A DNA stretch of 64,000 nt from NCBI RefSeq assembly GCF_001899075.1, contig NZ_MKVA01000011.1:186001-250000 (forward strand), read 5' to 3'. Numbering within the stretch: the stretch's first letter is position 1; each line of letters begins with the position of its first letter. The translations under genes were made by a program, and so were the position numbers. Under the pieces are notes generated by a model. It did not search any database. It had not been told where the DNA came from and was given only the letters and a program-made list of their open reading frames with translations. The stretch comes from Devosia sp. 67-54. Its GTDB lineage: Bacteria; Pseudomonadota; Alphaproteobacteria; Rhizobiales; Devosiaceae. Of the stretch, positions 29,484-38,525 are shown piece after piece.

Positions 29484-29484
29484 A

Positions 29485-30198
29485 TCAATAGTCCAGTTCG
29501 GTGAACCGGGCGCTGCGGCCGTCATAGAGCAGCAGCCGGCCGGCGAGCGGCGTGCCGGTGCCGGTGATCAGCTTGATGGCTTCCATCGCCATCAGCGTGC
29601 CGACGACGCCGGTGACCGGGCCGAGCACGCCGACCACCTCGCAGCTCGGCAGATCCTCGGGTGCGGGCGCGATCGGATAGAGGTCGGCGAAGCGCCGGCC
29701 GCCGGGCAGGAACACGGTGAGCTGCCCGTCCCACATCGACACCGCCCCTGACACCAGCGGCTTTGCCGCGCGCTCGCAAGCCTCGGCGACGATGCGGCGC
29801 GTCTCGAAATTGTCGGTGCCGTCGAGCACCAGATCGTAGCCGGCGACGACGCCGTCGGCATTGCCGGCGTCGAGCCGCATCCGGTGGATGACAATTTGCA
29901 CCTGCGGGTTGAGCGCTGAGACGAAGGCGCCGGCGCTCGCCACCTTAGCGGCGCCCACATCGGCCGTGCGGTGGATGATCTGCCGCTGCAGATTGGAGAG
30001 CCCCACCACATCGTCGTCGACGATGCCCAGCGTGCCCACGCCGGCCGCAGCGAGATAGGCGATGGCCGGGCTGCCGAGCCCGCCCGCGCCCACCACCAGC
30101 ACGCGTGCCGCCCTGAGTTTCTGCTGCCCGGCGCCGCCGACATCCTTCAGCACCAGATGCCGCGCATAGCGCCGGGTCTCGTCGGGCGACAGGCTCAT
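29485..30198 (-). CDS. ThiF/MoeB/HesA-family adenylyltransferase
   Basis: E1-like enzyme that adenylates the C-terminus of a small ubiquitin-like sulfur carrier. The 237-residue protein starts with DETRRYARHLVLKDVGGAGQ. The nucleotide loop is VLVVGAGGLGSPAIAYLAAAG, followed by IVDDDVVGLSNLQRQI and the adenylation loop text DGTDNFETR. The Cys-X-X-Cys zinc pairs of MoeB are not seen, and no ThiS or MoaD gene is adjacent, so the partner is open. The ATG overlaps the end of the upstream DUF2259 gene by four bases. Confidence 0.88.
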   Translation of the reverse strand: MSLSPDETRRYARHLVLKDVGGAGQQKLRAARVLVVGAGGLGSPAIAYLAAAGVGTLGIVDDDVVGLSNLQRQIIHRTADVGAAKVASAGAFVSALNPQVQIVIHRMRLDAGNADGVVAGYDLVLDGTDNFETRRIVAEACERAAKPLVSGAVSMWDGQLTVFLPGGRRFADLYPIAPAPEDLPSCEVVGVLGPVTGVVGTLMAMEAIKLITGTGTPLAGRLLLYDGRSARFTELDY

Positions 30199-30962
30199 CG
30201 GTCGAGCGGCACCGCGAGGAAGCGGCGGTCTGGGCCCTCGAAGCCGAAGGGGGAACTGGCGACGATGGCGATGCGGCTGCCGCCGGTCGCCGCCGCGCCG
30301 ACGATGGCGTAGATCGCATAATCCAGCGTGCAGCCGCGTGATTTCGGCAGCGTGTCGCCGTCGGCATGCACGATCCGCGCCCCCTCGGGCGTGGTGAAGT
30401 TGAGCGTGTAGCCGACGATCGGAATATCGTCGCCGGCAATGCCGGCGCACATCTCGGGCAGCCTGGCGACCGGTGCGGTGGTCAGCGTCACGGTCAGCCT
30501 GTCGTCCGCGGTCGTGGCCGGGCCGCAGCAAATGGGTGTCGAAAACACCACGGATTTCGTGTCGCCGTGCTCGCCATCGCCGTTGAGCGCCAGGATCTGC
30601 ACCGGCCAGCCGATGCCCAATTGCTCGAGCGTGGCGTCGGCCCTGGCACGCGCGTCGCGCCGCACCTGGTTCAGCGGCCTTGCCTCCGGGTCGGCGTCGC
30701 GCGTCGCATCGACCGTGAACGGCGCGCCATGCACCCACGTGTCGGTCGCGACATCGACCACATAGATGTTCGAAAACGCCGCGCCCGAGCCGTCGTGGAT
30801 GCCGTATTCCTCGAAGGCGAAATAGCTGCCGCGCTCGTCGTAGCCGAGAAAGCCGATCTCGGCGCGGTCGGCGGCGCAGGCCGGACCGGCCGCCGCCAGC
30901 GCCAGCCCGGCAAGGCTAGCGGCCAGTCGAGCCGAAGCCGCCAGAACCACGTTCTGTCGCAT
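30195..30962 (-). CDS. DUF2259 family exported protein
   Basis: 255 residues with an N-terminal export signal ([22 protein letters not shown]). The mature text [36 protein letters not shown] is typical of the DUF2259 family of predicted secreted proteins. The C-terminal half has Cys in [13 protein letters not shown] and SRGCTLDY that could form disulfides. The start overlaps dut by 47 nt; no later start preserves the signal peptide. Function unknown. Confidence 0.82.
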   Translation of the reverse strand: MRQNVVLAASARLAASLAGLALAAAGPACAADRAEIGFLGYDERGSYFAFEEYGIHDGSGAAFSNIYVVDVATDTWVHGAPFTVDATRDADPEARPLNQVRRDARARADATLEQLGIGWPVQILALNGDGEHGDTKSVVFSTPICCGPATTADDRLTVTLTTAPVARLPEMCAGIAGDDIPIVGYTLNFTTPEGARIVHADGDTLPKSRGCTLDYAIYAIVGAAATGGSRIAIVASSPFGFEGPDRRFLAVPLDR

Positions 30963-31374
30963 CGAGCCTCTCCTTTTCGGTGAAGCCGACCGCGCTCACC
31001 GGCGCCACCACCATCTGCGCGATGCGGTCGCCGCGCTGCACCACGAACGGCGCCTCGCCCAGATTGATCAGGATCACCTTCACCTCGCCGCGATAATCCG
31101 CGTCGATCGTGCCCGGCGTGTTGAGCACCGTGACGCCGTACCGGGCGGCGAGGCCCGAGCGCGGCCGCACCTGCGCCTCGTAGCCCGCGGGCAGCGCCAT
31201 GGCGAAGCCGCAGGCAATGGTGGCGCGCTGGCCCGGCGCCAGCGTCAGCGGCGCGTCGGAGGCGAGCGCGGCGAGGAGATCGACTCCCGCCGCGCCCGCG
31301 CTTTGCTGTCTGGGCAGCTCCAGCCCGCGGCCGTGATCGAGCCAGGTGAGCGCTATGTCGATCCGGCCGGGCAT
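30916..31374 (-). CDS. dut: Deoxyuridine 5'-triphosphate nucleotidohydrolase
   Basis: Hydrolyses dUTP to dUMP, keeping uracil out of DNA. The 152-residue trimeric dUTPase shows all motifs: [48 protein letters not shown] and the C-terminal [12 protein letters not shown] lid. It lies between a lipoprotein gene and a DUF2259 gene on the same strand. In related genomes dut often follows coaBC, which is missing here. Confidence 0.96.
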   Translation of the reverse strand: MPGRIDIALTWLDHGRGLELPRQQSAGAAGVDLLAALASDAPLTLAPGQRATIACGFAMALPAGYEAQVRPRSGLAARYGVTVLNTPGTIDADYRGEVKVILINLGEAPFVVQRGDRIAQMVVAPVSAVGFTEKERLDATERGSGGFGSTGR

Positions 31375-31382
31375 GCTGGTCC

Positions 31383-31982
31383 TTACCTGGTCTGCACCAC
31401 CGCATAGAGCTCGTCGGGGAGCTTGGCGGTGCCGTTGATCAGGTCGAGGAACGCGATCTTGATTTCGGCCGCGGTCCTGTCGCCATTGATCGTCATGTTG
31501 GAGTCGGTGATCTGCCGGCCGGTGACGCGCAGCGTCACATAATGGCCGTCGAACATCTGCTTCATCATCGCTGCGGTCTGCGGATCGCTGTCCTTGCCCA
31601 GATCGCCCGCCATGTCCTTGGTCGGGAACGCCACGCGCACCACGCCCGGCGACACCTGGGTGAAGGTCGGCTTGCTGTCGCCCTCGTCGAATTTGAGCTG
31701 GTCGAACGTGCCTTCGCTGATCGCAACGCAGGTGGCGCTGCCGTCGGCATTTTCGGTCAGCGTCTCGCCCTGCTTGCCGCAGAACTTGTCCTCGGCCTTG
31801 TCGTTGGAGGCGTCGGCGCTCTTCACCATGGTATAGACGTCGGCGCCCATCTGCATGGTCATGGTCGCCTTGGCGGTGGTGTCGGAGGTGACGGCGAGTT
31901 CTTCGGTCATGTCGACGCAGGCGGCCAGGCCCATGGTCAGCGCCAGCACGCCGGCGATGCGGCCGATGGTTGCAAATTTCAT
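31383..31982 (-). CDS. Predicted lipoprotein
   Basis: 199 residues with a lipobox ([19 protein letters not shown], Cys about residue 22). The mature part begins as a beta-rich domain ([23 protein letters not shown]). It then has a Cys pair ([19 protein letters not shown]) and the segment [15 protein letters not shown]. It resembles bacterial LppM-like lipoproteins only loosely. It lies between ubiB and dut on the same strand and is probably co-transcribed. Function unknown. Confidence 0.78.
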   Translation of the reverse strand: MKFATIGRIAGVLALTMGLAACVDMTEELAVTSDTTAKATMTMQMGADVYTMVKSADASNDKAEDKFCGKQGETLTENADGSATCVAISEGTFDQLKFDEGDSKPTFTQVSPGVVRVAFPTKDMAGDLGKDSDPQTAAMMKQMFDGHYVTLRVTGRQITDSNMTINGDRTAAEIKIAFLDLINGTAKLPDELYAVVQTR

Positions 31983-32087
31983 CTCATTGCCCTCTTTTTT
32001 CCGCGCCCCGCCGGAAGTGGCGCCAATCTATGGGCGGGTCCGAGCCACCGCAAGCGCAGCGGATCGGTAGGGTGGCACGGCTGAATG

Positions 32088-33623
32088 CTACCTGAACAGG
32101 CTGGCGATCAGCGCGATGGCGATCACCACCAGCACCCAGAACGCGGCGACCATCAGCCGCCGCGTGCCGTGCCGCTGCGGCGAGCGCTTTTCCGCGTCGT
32201 AATCGTCGAGCGCCGCCTCGGCCCGCCTGATCAGCCCCGGCAGCCTGCCCACCGTGTCCGCGGCCACGGCGAGATTGTCCCGCAAATCCTCGATCCGGCC
32301 CAGCGGCCCCGCCTCGCGCCGCACGAAATCGCCCACCACCGGCTCGGCCACCGTCCAGATGTTGAGCTCGGGGTCGAGCCCGCGGCTCACGCCCTCGACC
32401 AGCACCATGGATTTTTGCAGCAGTACCAGCTCGGGCCGCGTCTGCATCTCGAACAGCTCGGTGGTGGCGAACAGCTGCCCCAGCACCTTGGCCATCGAGA
32501 TGTCGGTGGCGCTGCGCCCGTGCAGCGGCTCGCCGATCGAGCGCAGCGCCAGCGCGAAATCGTCGACCGATTGGTGCCTGGGCACATAGCCGATCTCGAA
32601 ATGCCGCTGGGCGATCATCCGGTAGTCACGGGTGATGAAGCCGTAGAGGATGTCGGCGAGGAAGCGCCGCTCCTTGCGCGAGATACGCCCCATGATGCCG
32701 AAATCGACGGCGATGATGTCGCCGGTCCTCGGATCGGCGAACAGATTGCCCGGATGCATGTCGGCATGGAAGAAGCCGTCGCGGATGGCATGCTTCAGGA
32801 ACGACTGGAGCAGTATTCTGCTGAGTGCCCTGCGGTCGAGCCCGGCAGCGTCGAGCGCCGCATGGTCGCGGATCGGGATGCCGTCGACCCAGCTCGTCGT
32901 CAGCACCGTCTCGGCGGTGTGGTCCCAGCTCACCTCCGGGATGACGAAGCCCTCGTCGTCCTTGATGTTCTCGGCCATCTCCGAGATCGACGCCGCCTCG
33001 AGCCGAAGGTCGAGCTCGAGCCGCGCCGAGCGGTCGAGCGTCGACACCACGTCGGTCGGCCTGAGCCGCCGCAGCGAGGGCATGAAGCGCTCGGCCAGCG
33101 CCGCGCCGGCATATTGCGCCTCGAGGTCGGCGCGGAAGCGCTCCTTGATCCCCGGCCTGAGGATCTTCACCGCCACCCGGCCGCTGGTGCCGTTGCGATG
33201 CAGCGTCGCCTGGTGCACCTGCGCGATCGAGGCCGCCGCGATCGGCGGCGAGATGTCGGTGAGGTCCGCCGCCCGCTCGAGCAGCGCCTGCTTCAGCAGC
33301 ACCGGCACCAGCGCCGGGTCGAACGGCTCCATCTTGTCCTGCAGCTGCGCCAGGTCCGCCGCCACCTCCAGCCCGACGATGTCGGGGCGCGTCGCCAGCG
33401 TCTGCCCGATCTTCACATAGGTCGGCCCGAGCCGGTCGAGCGCCGCCCGCAGATTCTCCTGCGGCCCGCGCCGCTTCACCGAGCCGCGCTCGAGCAGCCG
33501 GCCGATCCGCACCCCGGTGCGCATCACCGGCGGCAGCGCCGCAATGTCCACGATCGAGAACGCGCCCTCGCGCGCCAGCACGAATCCGGCATGCATCAGG
33601 CGGAAGGTGGCGGCAATGCCCAT
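32088..33623 (-). CDS. ubiB: Ubiquinone biosynthesis kinase-like protein UbiB
   Basis: Atypical ABC1/ADCK kinase-like protein needed for ubiquinone synthesis. The 511-residue protein has the KxGQ motif (GPTYVKIGQTLATRPDI) and AAASIAQVHQATL with the Ala-rich loop. VAVKILRPGI holds the ATP-binding Lys, and GFFHADMHPGNLF and VDFGIMG are the catalytic loops. Two C-terminal membrane helices are expected; the last is FWVLVVIAIALIASLF. The ATG is three bases after the ubiE stop codon, so the two genes form one unit. Confidence 0.95.
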   Translation of the reverse strand: MGIAATFRLMHAGFVLAREGAFSIVDIAALPPVMRTGVRIGRLLERGSVKRRGPQENLRAALDRLGPTYVKIGQTLATRPDIVGLEVAADLAQLQDKMEPFDPALVPVLLKQALLERAADLTDISPPIAAASIAQVHQATLHRNGTSGRVAVKILRPGIKERFRADLEAQYAGAALAERFMPSLRRLRPTDVVSTLDRSARLELDLRLEAASISEMAENIKDDEGFVIPEVSWDHTAETVLTTSWVDGIPIRDHAALDAAGLDRRALSRILLQSFLKHAIRDGFFHADMHPGNLFADPRTGDIIAVDFGIMGRISRKERRFLADILYGFITRDYRMIAQRHFEIGYVPRHQSVDDFALALRSIGEPLHGRSATDISMAKVLGQLFATTELFEMQTRPELVLLQKSMVLVEGVSRGLDPELNIWTVAEPVVGDFVRREAGPLGRIEDLRDNLAVAADTVGRLPGLIRRAEAALDDYDAEKRSPQRHGTRRLMVAAFWVLVVIAIALIASLFR

Positions 33624-33626
33624 ACG

Positions 33627-34382
33627 CTAGAGCTTCCACGCCGCGTGCAGCGCCGCGATATTGCCCGACATCGCCGTATGCGTGACGCGCTTGAATCCGG
33701 CGCGCTCGATCATCGCCGTGAAGCGCCCGGGCGGGGGGAATTTGCGGATGGATTCGACCAGATATTGATACGGTTCGCCGTCGCCGGTCACCGCCTTGCC
33801 GATCGGCGGAATGGCGCGGTCGCTCCACGCCTTGTACAGCCGGTCGAAGCCGGGCACGTCCACCGCCGAAAATTCGAGGCAGAGGAAGCGTCCGCCGCGC
33901 TTCAGCACGCGGTACGCTTCGCCCAGCGCCACCTCGATCCGCGGCACGTTGCGGATGCCGAAGGCGATCGTATAGGCGTCGAAGCTTTCGTCGGCGAACG
34001 GCAGCGCCTCGGCGTTCGCCTCAACGAACCTCGCCTGGCTGCCGAAGCGCCAGTGCCTGGCGCGCTCCTCGCCCACCCGCAGCATGTCGGTGTTGATGTC
34101 GCCCACCGTCACTTCGGCATAGCCCACCGAGGCATTGAGGATGCGCTCGGCGATGTCGCCGGTGCCGCCGGCCATGTCGAGCACGCGATAGGGCAGGGTG
34201 CCGGTCTTGGGCGGCGCCAGCCGGCTCACCAGCGCGTCCTTCCACAGCCGGTGCACGCCGCCCGACATCAGGTCGTTCATCAGGTCGTAGCGGTCGGCGA
34301 CGGCATGGAACACTTCGTTGACCAGCCCCTGCTTGGCCTCGAGCGGCACCGTGCGTTCGCCGAAATGCGTGGTTTCAGCCAT
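33627..34382 (-). CDS. ubiE: Ubiquinone/menaquinone C-methyltransferase UbiE
   Basis: SAM-dependent C-methylation of the quinone ring. The 251-residue protein begins [21 protein letters not shown] and has [20 protein letters not shown]. The SAM site is [17 protein letters not shown]. Family motifs [14 protein letters not shown] and LEFSAVD follow. It is the first gene of the leftward ubiE-ubiB-lipoprotein-dut-DUF2259-thiF run and is divergent from mutM. Confidence 0.96.
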   Translation of the reverse strand: MAETTHFGERTVPLEAKQGLVNEVFHAVADRYDLMNDLMSGGVHRLWKDALVSRLAPPKTGTLPYRVLDMAGGTGDIAERILNASVGYAEVTVGDINTDMLRVGEERARHWRFGSQARFVEANAEALPFADESFDAYTIAFGIRNVPRIEVALGEAYRVLKRGGRFLCLEFSAVDVPGFDRLYKAWSDRAIPPIGKAVTGDGEPYQYLVESIRKFPPPGRFTAMIERAGFKRVTHTAMSGNIAALHAAWKL

Positions 34383-34451
34383 TGTTGTCAGCCTTTCGCG
34401 TGCTGGCCGTGTCTATATAGAAGGAGTGCGCCGCTTGGAATTGGCCATAGA

Positions 34452-34494
34452 GCGTTTCCAGCAAAGGTGCATGCGGCTTCCGGTTCGGAAACGC
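34452..34494. repeat. GCGTTTCC...GGAAACGC palindromic repeat
   Basis: Perfect eight-base arms at 34452-34459 and 34487-34494 around a CAGCAAAGGTGC...TTCCGG centre. It resembles a second Rhizobiales intergenic repeat type. It lies in the divergent gap between ubiE and mutM. Confidence 0.6.
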
Positions 34495-34528
34495 CACAAC
34501 AAGAGCCGGCAGCCTTGAGAGTCCGCGA

Positions 34529-35413
34529 GTGCCAGAACTCCCCGAAGTCGAAACCGTCCGCCGCGGCCTTGCGCCCTATCTCGAAGGCGCCCGCATCGAC
34601 AAGGTCACCCTCAACCGCAAGGATCTGCGCTTTCCGTTTCCGCGCGGCTTCGCTGCCGCGCTCGAGGGCCAGACCATCACCTCCGTCGGCCGCCGCGCCA
34701 AATATCTGCTGGTCCATCTGAGCTCGGGCAAGACCTGGCTCAGCCATCTGGGCATGACCGGCGCCTATCGCTTCGCCGAGGGCAAGTTCAAGGAGCCGTC
34801 GCGCTACTACGAGCCGGGCGAGGACGTCAAACACGACCACGTGGTGGTCCATCTCACCCATCCGGGCCGCGGCAAGCTGACGCTGATCTATGCCGACGCC
34901 CGCCGCTTCGGCTTCATGGATCTGTTCGAGCACGAGGAGGACTCGCCCTATCTCAGCGGCCTCGGGCCCGAGCCGCTGGGCAACGCCTTCAACGCCGAGG
35001 AGATGGCCCAGCGCTTCAAGGGCAAGGCGGCGCCGATCAAGGCGGCCCTGCTCGACCAGCGGGTGGTCGCCGGCATCGGCAACATCTACGCCAGCGAGGC
35101 CCTGCACCGCGCCCATATCCGCCCCACCGCCCCGGCCGGCAAGCTGGTGCTGAAATCGGGCAAACCCTCCGCCCGGCTCGACCTCCTGGCCGACGGCGTC
35201 CGCACCGTGCTCACCGAGGCCATCGATGCGGGCGGCTCGACCCTTCGTGATTTCCGCGCCGCCGATGGCGGCTCCGGCTATTTCCAGCACCGTTTCGCCG
35301 TCTACGACCGCGAGGGCGAGCCGTGCCCCACCCCCGGCTGCACCGGCACCATCGCGCGCATCGTGCAGTCCGGCCGCTCCACCTTCTTCTGCCCGGTGTG
35401 CCAGAAGCTTTGA
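34529..35413 (+). CDS. mutM: Formamidopyrimidine-DNA glycosylase MutM
   Basis: Base-excision repair enzyme that removes 8-oxoguanine and nicks the abasic site. The 294-residue protein starts (GTG) with PELPEVETVRRGL, so Pro2 and Glu3 of the active site are present. The helix-two-turn-helix has QRVVAGIGNIYASEALHRAHI. The C-terminal zinc finger has four Cys in EPCPTPGCTG and STFFCPVCQK. It is divergent from ubiE, a conserved arrangement, and is followed by a hairpin repeat. Confidence 0.97.
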   Translation: MPELPEVETVRRGLAPYLEGARIDKVTLNRKDLRFPFPRGFAAALEGQTITSVGRRAKYLLVHLSSGKTWLSHLGMTGAYRFAEGKFKEPSRYYEPGEDVKHDHVVVHLTHPGRGKLTLIYADARRFGFMDLFEHEEDSPYLSGLGPEPLGNAFNAEEMAQRFKGKAAPIKAALLDQRVVAGIGNIYASEALHRAHIRPTAPAGKLVLKSGKPSARLDLLADGVRTVLTEAIDAGGSTLRDFRAADGGSGYFQHRFAVYDREGEPCPTPGCTGTIARIVQSGRSTFFCPVCQKL

Positions 35414-35416
35414 CCC

Positions 35417-35471
35417 AAGCGGTTGGTCGATCGATCCCGTTTCGGGATCGATCGGCCAGAGCAATGCAAAG
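35417..35471. repeat. Fourth copy of the AGCGGTTGG hairpin repeat
   Basis: AAGCGGTTGGTCGATCGATC, a TTT loop, then the complementary GATCGATCGGCCAGAGCAA. The stem is about 16 bp with one wobble position. It matches the tandem trio at 26192-26371 in flanks but has different inner arms. It could terminate mutM. Confidence 0.8.
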
Positions 35472-35491
35472 ACCTGTCGCTCCAGACTCCG

Positions 35492-35520
35492 ATTGACGGT
35501 TGGAAATTTTCCAACTATAG
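35492..35520 (+). promoter_or_regulatory. Promoter of rpsT with a palindrome in the spacer
   Basis: ATTGAC (35492-35497), 17 nt, CTATAG (35515-35520). The spacer is almost entirely an 8-1-8 palindrome, GTTGGAAA-T-TTTCCAAC (35499-35515), whose last base enters the -10. This arrangement is suited to a repressor or a MerR-type spacer-binding activator. Confidence 0.65.
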
Positions 35521-35612
35521 ACCCGCCAGCTTAGGCGGCCCGGTGCCGCCGATTTCATTTCATCTCCGGGGGTTTCGCGCGGCGTTCCGCGCGCCGGACA
35601 AAGAGGACGACG

Positions 35613-35879
35613 ATGGCAAATACCGCCTCGGCCAAGAAAGCCGCCCGCAAGATCGCCGCGCGCACCGAGATCAACAAGTCGCGCCGCTCGCGCATGCGCA
35701 CCTTCATCCGCAAGGTCGAGGAAGCGATTGCCGGTGGCAAGCACGACGACGCGGTGGCGGCCCTCAAGGCGGCCGAGCCGGAGATCGCGCGCTCGGCGCA
35801 GAAGGGCATCGTCCACGCCAATGTCGCGGCCCGCAAGGTGAGCCGTCTGAACTCGCGCGTGAAGGCCCTCAAGGCCTGA
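35613..35879 (+). CDS. rpsT: 30S ribosomal protein S20
   Basis: 88 residues, standard length and text: [61 protein letters not shown]. It binds the 5' domain of 16S rRNA. It has its own promoter, about 90 nt of leader and a terminator, so it is a single-gene unit. It lies upstream of dnaA as in many alphaproteobacteria. Confidence 0.98.
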   Translation: MANTASAKKAARKIAARTEINKSRRSRMRTFIRKVEEAIAGGKHDDAVAALKAAEPEIARSAQKGIVHANVAARKVSRLNSRVKALKA

Positions 35880-35909
35880 TCCGGCGCTCTCGCCGCGAGC
35901 TCGAAACGA

Positions 35910-35932
35910 GGCCCCCGTCGCGGGGCCTTTTT
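35910..35932 (+). terminator. Intrinsic terminator of rpsT
   Basis: GGCCCC (35910-35915) pairs with GGGGCC (35922-35927), followed by TTTTTCTTT. It cleanly ends the rpsT transcript before the dnaA leader. Confidence 0.85.
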
Positions 35933-35945
35933 CTTTGCCCGTGAC

Positions 35946-36456
35946 GACTCGATGTCATCGGTGTGGCACTTCTGCGACAGTCGTCGGCTTTCACGAAACC
36001 CCTTGATTTCCAAGGCTCTCCGCCTGCATCGCGGATGAATCTTTCCGAATCCCGCCCTTGCCGGAAATCTAGAACGCGACTCCGGACAAACTCGGATTCA
36101 GCGATTCATCATTGAGTCACAGACGCTTGGTTTGAGGCACGTTAACGCGCCTTGGAAGAACCATTTTCCTCCCTTGTTTCGGCCCGAACCTGTCAACCCC
36201 GCTTTTGCGAAAAGAGTCGGTTGCAGGCAAAAATCTGCGCCTCTAAGATGCCTTCCGTTGGATGAGGAACGGCGGTCCTCCTGCCGGTTTTTCAGATGAC
36301 AAATATCAGTTGCGTAGACGAATGCCTCTGCCGCGGAGTCAACTATCGCGGATGGAAGTATCGTGGTGTCCATCTGTGTTGCGGTTTGTTGGGGCGTTAA
36401 CAATTATCGTCTTGCGTTTGCGTGAGAGATAATGGCGAGCCGGGGCGTCTCGACTC
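35946..36456. promoter_or_regulatory. GANTC cluster in the dnaA upstream region
   Basis: The 717-nt gap between rpsT and dnaA is visibly less GC-rich than its surroundings and holds no convincing gene. It contains ten GANTC sites: 35946, 36037, 36047, 36078, 36095, 36103, 36114, 36214, 36336 and 36452. Six fall within 82 nt. GANTC is the target of the cell-cycle methylase CcrM. No clear TTATCCACA DnaA box is seen, so this is more likely a dnaA control region than a proven origin. Confidence 0.6.
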
Positions 36457-36596
36457 CGGCGTCAAAGTAAAAACGAGTACGGCCAGGCCGCAAGTCTTTG
36501 CGGCGGGTGAAGGATTTTGTCTGTCGGCGGACAGGCAGGGCGGCAAATTTGAGGGCTCGAAAACGGGCTCCTATCGGCGAGGCGGGGCAGATAGAC

Positions 36597-38108
36597 ATGG
36601 CGTTGGGTGCGAGCGGTGCGCGCAATGAATTCGGCAAACCTGAAACCGGTCATGGAGCGGCGCCGGCCCGCCCCGCGGCACCGGCAGCGTCGGGGGAGAT
36701 GCGCACCGAGAGCGAGCTGTTCCAGCGCGTCAGGGTCCGGCTCCGGACCGCGGTGGGCGAGGACGTGTTCAACTCCTGGTTCGCCCGCCTCGAGCTCGAG
36801 GAGATCATCGACGACAAGGCGCATCTGAGCGTCCCGACGCGCTTCCTCTGCTCTTGGATCCAGTCCAACTACGCCGAAAAGATTCTCGATATCTTCAAGG
36901 CCGAAACGCCGGAGATCACCCGGCTGCACTTCACCGTGCGCGTCAACGGCCAGGCCCGGCCGCGGCTCAGCGCCCCGGTCGAGGCGCCGGCGGAGGTCGA
37001 GGCCGAGCCCGCCGCTCCGGCGCTGAAGCCGCACCGCGAAATGGTGCCGCCGCGCGGCGATGCGCTGTCGGGGTCGGCGCTCGATCCCAAAATGACGTTC
37101 GACAGCTTCGTGCCCGGCGCCAGCAACGAGATCGCGCTCGGCATCGCCAGGCAGGTGGCCAGCGCCGCCCTCAACGGCACCGTCAGCTTCAACCCGGTCT
37201 ATGTCCATTCGACCGTCGGCCTGGGCAAGTCGCATCTGCTCAACGCCATCGCCTGGGCGGCCGGTGCCGCCGAGCCCGGCCGCAACATCGTCTATCTGAC
37301 GGCCGACCACTTCATGTACCATTTCATCACCGCCGTGCAGCGGCAGTCGGCCATCGCGCTCAAGGACTGGCTGCGGCGGGTCGATCTGCTGCTCATCGAC
37401 GACATGCAGTTCCTGCAGGGCAAGTCAGCCACCGAGTTCGGCCACACGCTGGGCACGCTGCTGACCGGCGCCAAGCAGGTGGTGGTGGCGGGCGACGCCC
37501 CGCCGCGCGATCTCGAAATGCTCGACGAGCGCGTACGCTCGCGCCTTTCCGGCGGCCTCGTGGTGCCGATCGGCGGCTTCGATCTCGAGCTGCGCCGGCA
37601 GATCGTCACCCGCCGCGCCGAGCAGGCGCAGTCTCGCTTCGGCGTGCATTTCCCGGCGCCGGTGATCGACTACATTTCGCGCATCGTGGTCAGCCACGGC
37701 CGCGACCTCGACGGCGCCGTCAACCGGCTCGTCGCCGCCAACCAGCTCACGCACGAGCTGATCAGCGTGCCGCTCGCCGAGCGGACCCTTGCCGACCTCG
37801 TCCGTGCCCGCGAGGCGCGCCGCGTCCGCATCGAGGACATTTTGCGCATCGTGTCGCGCCACTACAAGGTGCCGCGCAACGAGCTGCTGTCGTCCCGCCG
37901 CTCGCGCGACGTGGTGCGGCCGCGCCAGATCGCCATGTATCTCGCCAAATCGCTGACCTCGCGCTCGCTGCCCGAGATCGGGCGCCGCTTCGGCGGCCGC
38001 GACCACACCACCGTGCTGCACAGCGTCCGCAAGGTCGAGCAGATGATGAAGGACGATGGCGACCTGTGCCAGGAGATCGAGCTCCTCAAGCGCATGCTTG
38101 AGGAGTGA
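36597..38108 (+). CDS. dnaA: Chromosomal replication initiator protein DnaA
   Basis: 503 residues from the ATG at 36597. Domain I ([31 protein letters not shown]) is followed by a Pro/Ala-rich linker and the AAA+ domain. The AAA+ domain begins [16 protein letters not shown], then Walker [16 protein letters not shown] (about 204-218) and Walker [13 protein letters not shown]. Domain IV binds DnaA boxes through [27 protein letters not shown] (about 455-480). The first Gly of the classical GxxGxGKT is Ser. It is the first gene of the dnaA-dnaN-recF-gyrB region. Confidence 0.97.
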   Translation: MALGASGARNEFGKPETGHGAAPARPAAPAASGEMRTESELFQRVRVRLRTAVGEDVFNSWFARLELEEIIDDKAHLSVPTRFLCSWIQSNYAEKILDIFKAETPEITRLHFTVRVNGQARPRLSAPVEAPAEVEAEPAAPALKPHREMVPPRGDALSGSALDPKMTFDSFVPGASNEIALGIARQVASAALNGTVSFNPVYVHSTVGLGKSHLLNAIAWAAGAAEPGRNIVYLTADHFMYHFITAVQRQSAIALKDWLRRVDLLLIDDMQFLQGKSATEFGHTLGTLLTGAKQVVVAGDAPPRDLEMLDERVRSRLSGGLVVPIGGFDLELRRQIVTRRAEQAQSRFGVHFPAPVIDYISRIVVSHGRDLDGAVNRLVAANQLTHELISVPLAERTLADLVRAREARRVRIEDILRIVSRHYKVPRNELLSSRRSRDVVRPRQIAMYLAKSLTSRSLPEIGRRFGGRDHTTVLHSVRKVEQMMKDDGDLCQEIELLKRMLEE

Positions 38109-38171
38109 GTTGAGTTTGCGGCCCTTGCGGCGGGCCGCCAGGTATTTGTTGCGTTGCGTAGGAGCCAGTCA

Positions 38172-38372
38172 GTGCTGCCGCGTTTGGTGTTGCGTGTGCG
38201 TAGGGCCGTCCGCCGCCTGAAGGTGGGGGAGCCCCAACAGACCGATCTGTCCGGCGTCGACAATCGCGAGCGCTGGCAGGCGATGCTGTCCGAAATCGAC
38301 GAGCGCGGCCGCGCCGCCGAGCGCCGCCTGGCCGAGGCCGAGCAGGCGCTCAACCGCCTCGGCCTCAACTAG
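38172..38372 (+). CDS. Small basic hypothetical protein between dnaA and dnaN
   Basis: 66 residues from the GTG at 38172, which has GGAG seven bases upstream. The N-terminus is strongly basic ([19 protein letters not shown]). The second half is a predicted helix or coiled coil ([30 protein letters not shown]). No family is recognised. Its position inside the replication block and its good ribosome site favour a real gene. Confidence 0.55.
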   Translation: MLPRLVLRVRRAVRRLKVGEPQQTDLSGVDNRERWQAMLSEIDERGRAAERRLAEAEQALNRLGLN

Positions 38373-38525
38373 CCCCCGCACCGCGACCGCGAGGTGTGGA
38401 CGGGAACCTCCGCGACACCTCTTGCGCTTGCCTTTTGCTCCCCGTCTTGCCAAGGTCGCGGCCCGGTTTTGTGGGGGTTTTGACCCATCCGGCAGGATGC
38501 CGGACGTGGTCGGGGATGGCGTGCA

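Noticed and set aside
36098-36403. Small leftward gene upstream of dnaA
   Set aside because: No ribosome site, no recognisable domain, and it spans several GANTC sites of a control region.
35946-36596. Chromosomal origin of replication
   Set aside because: No convincing DnaA boxes were found, and in related bacteria the origin is often near hemE; only a dnaA control region is claimed.
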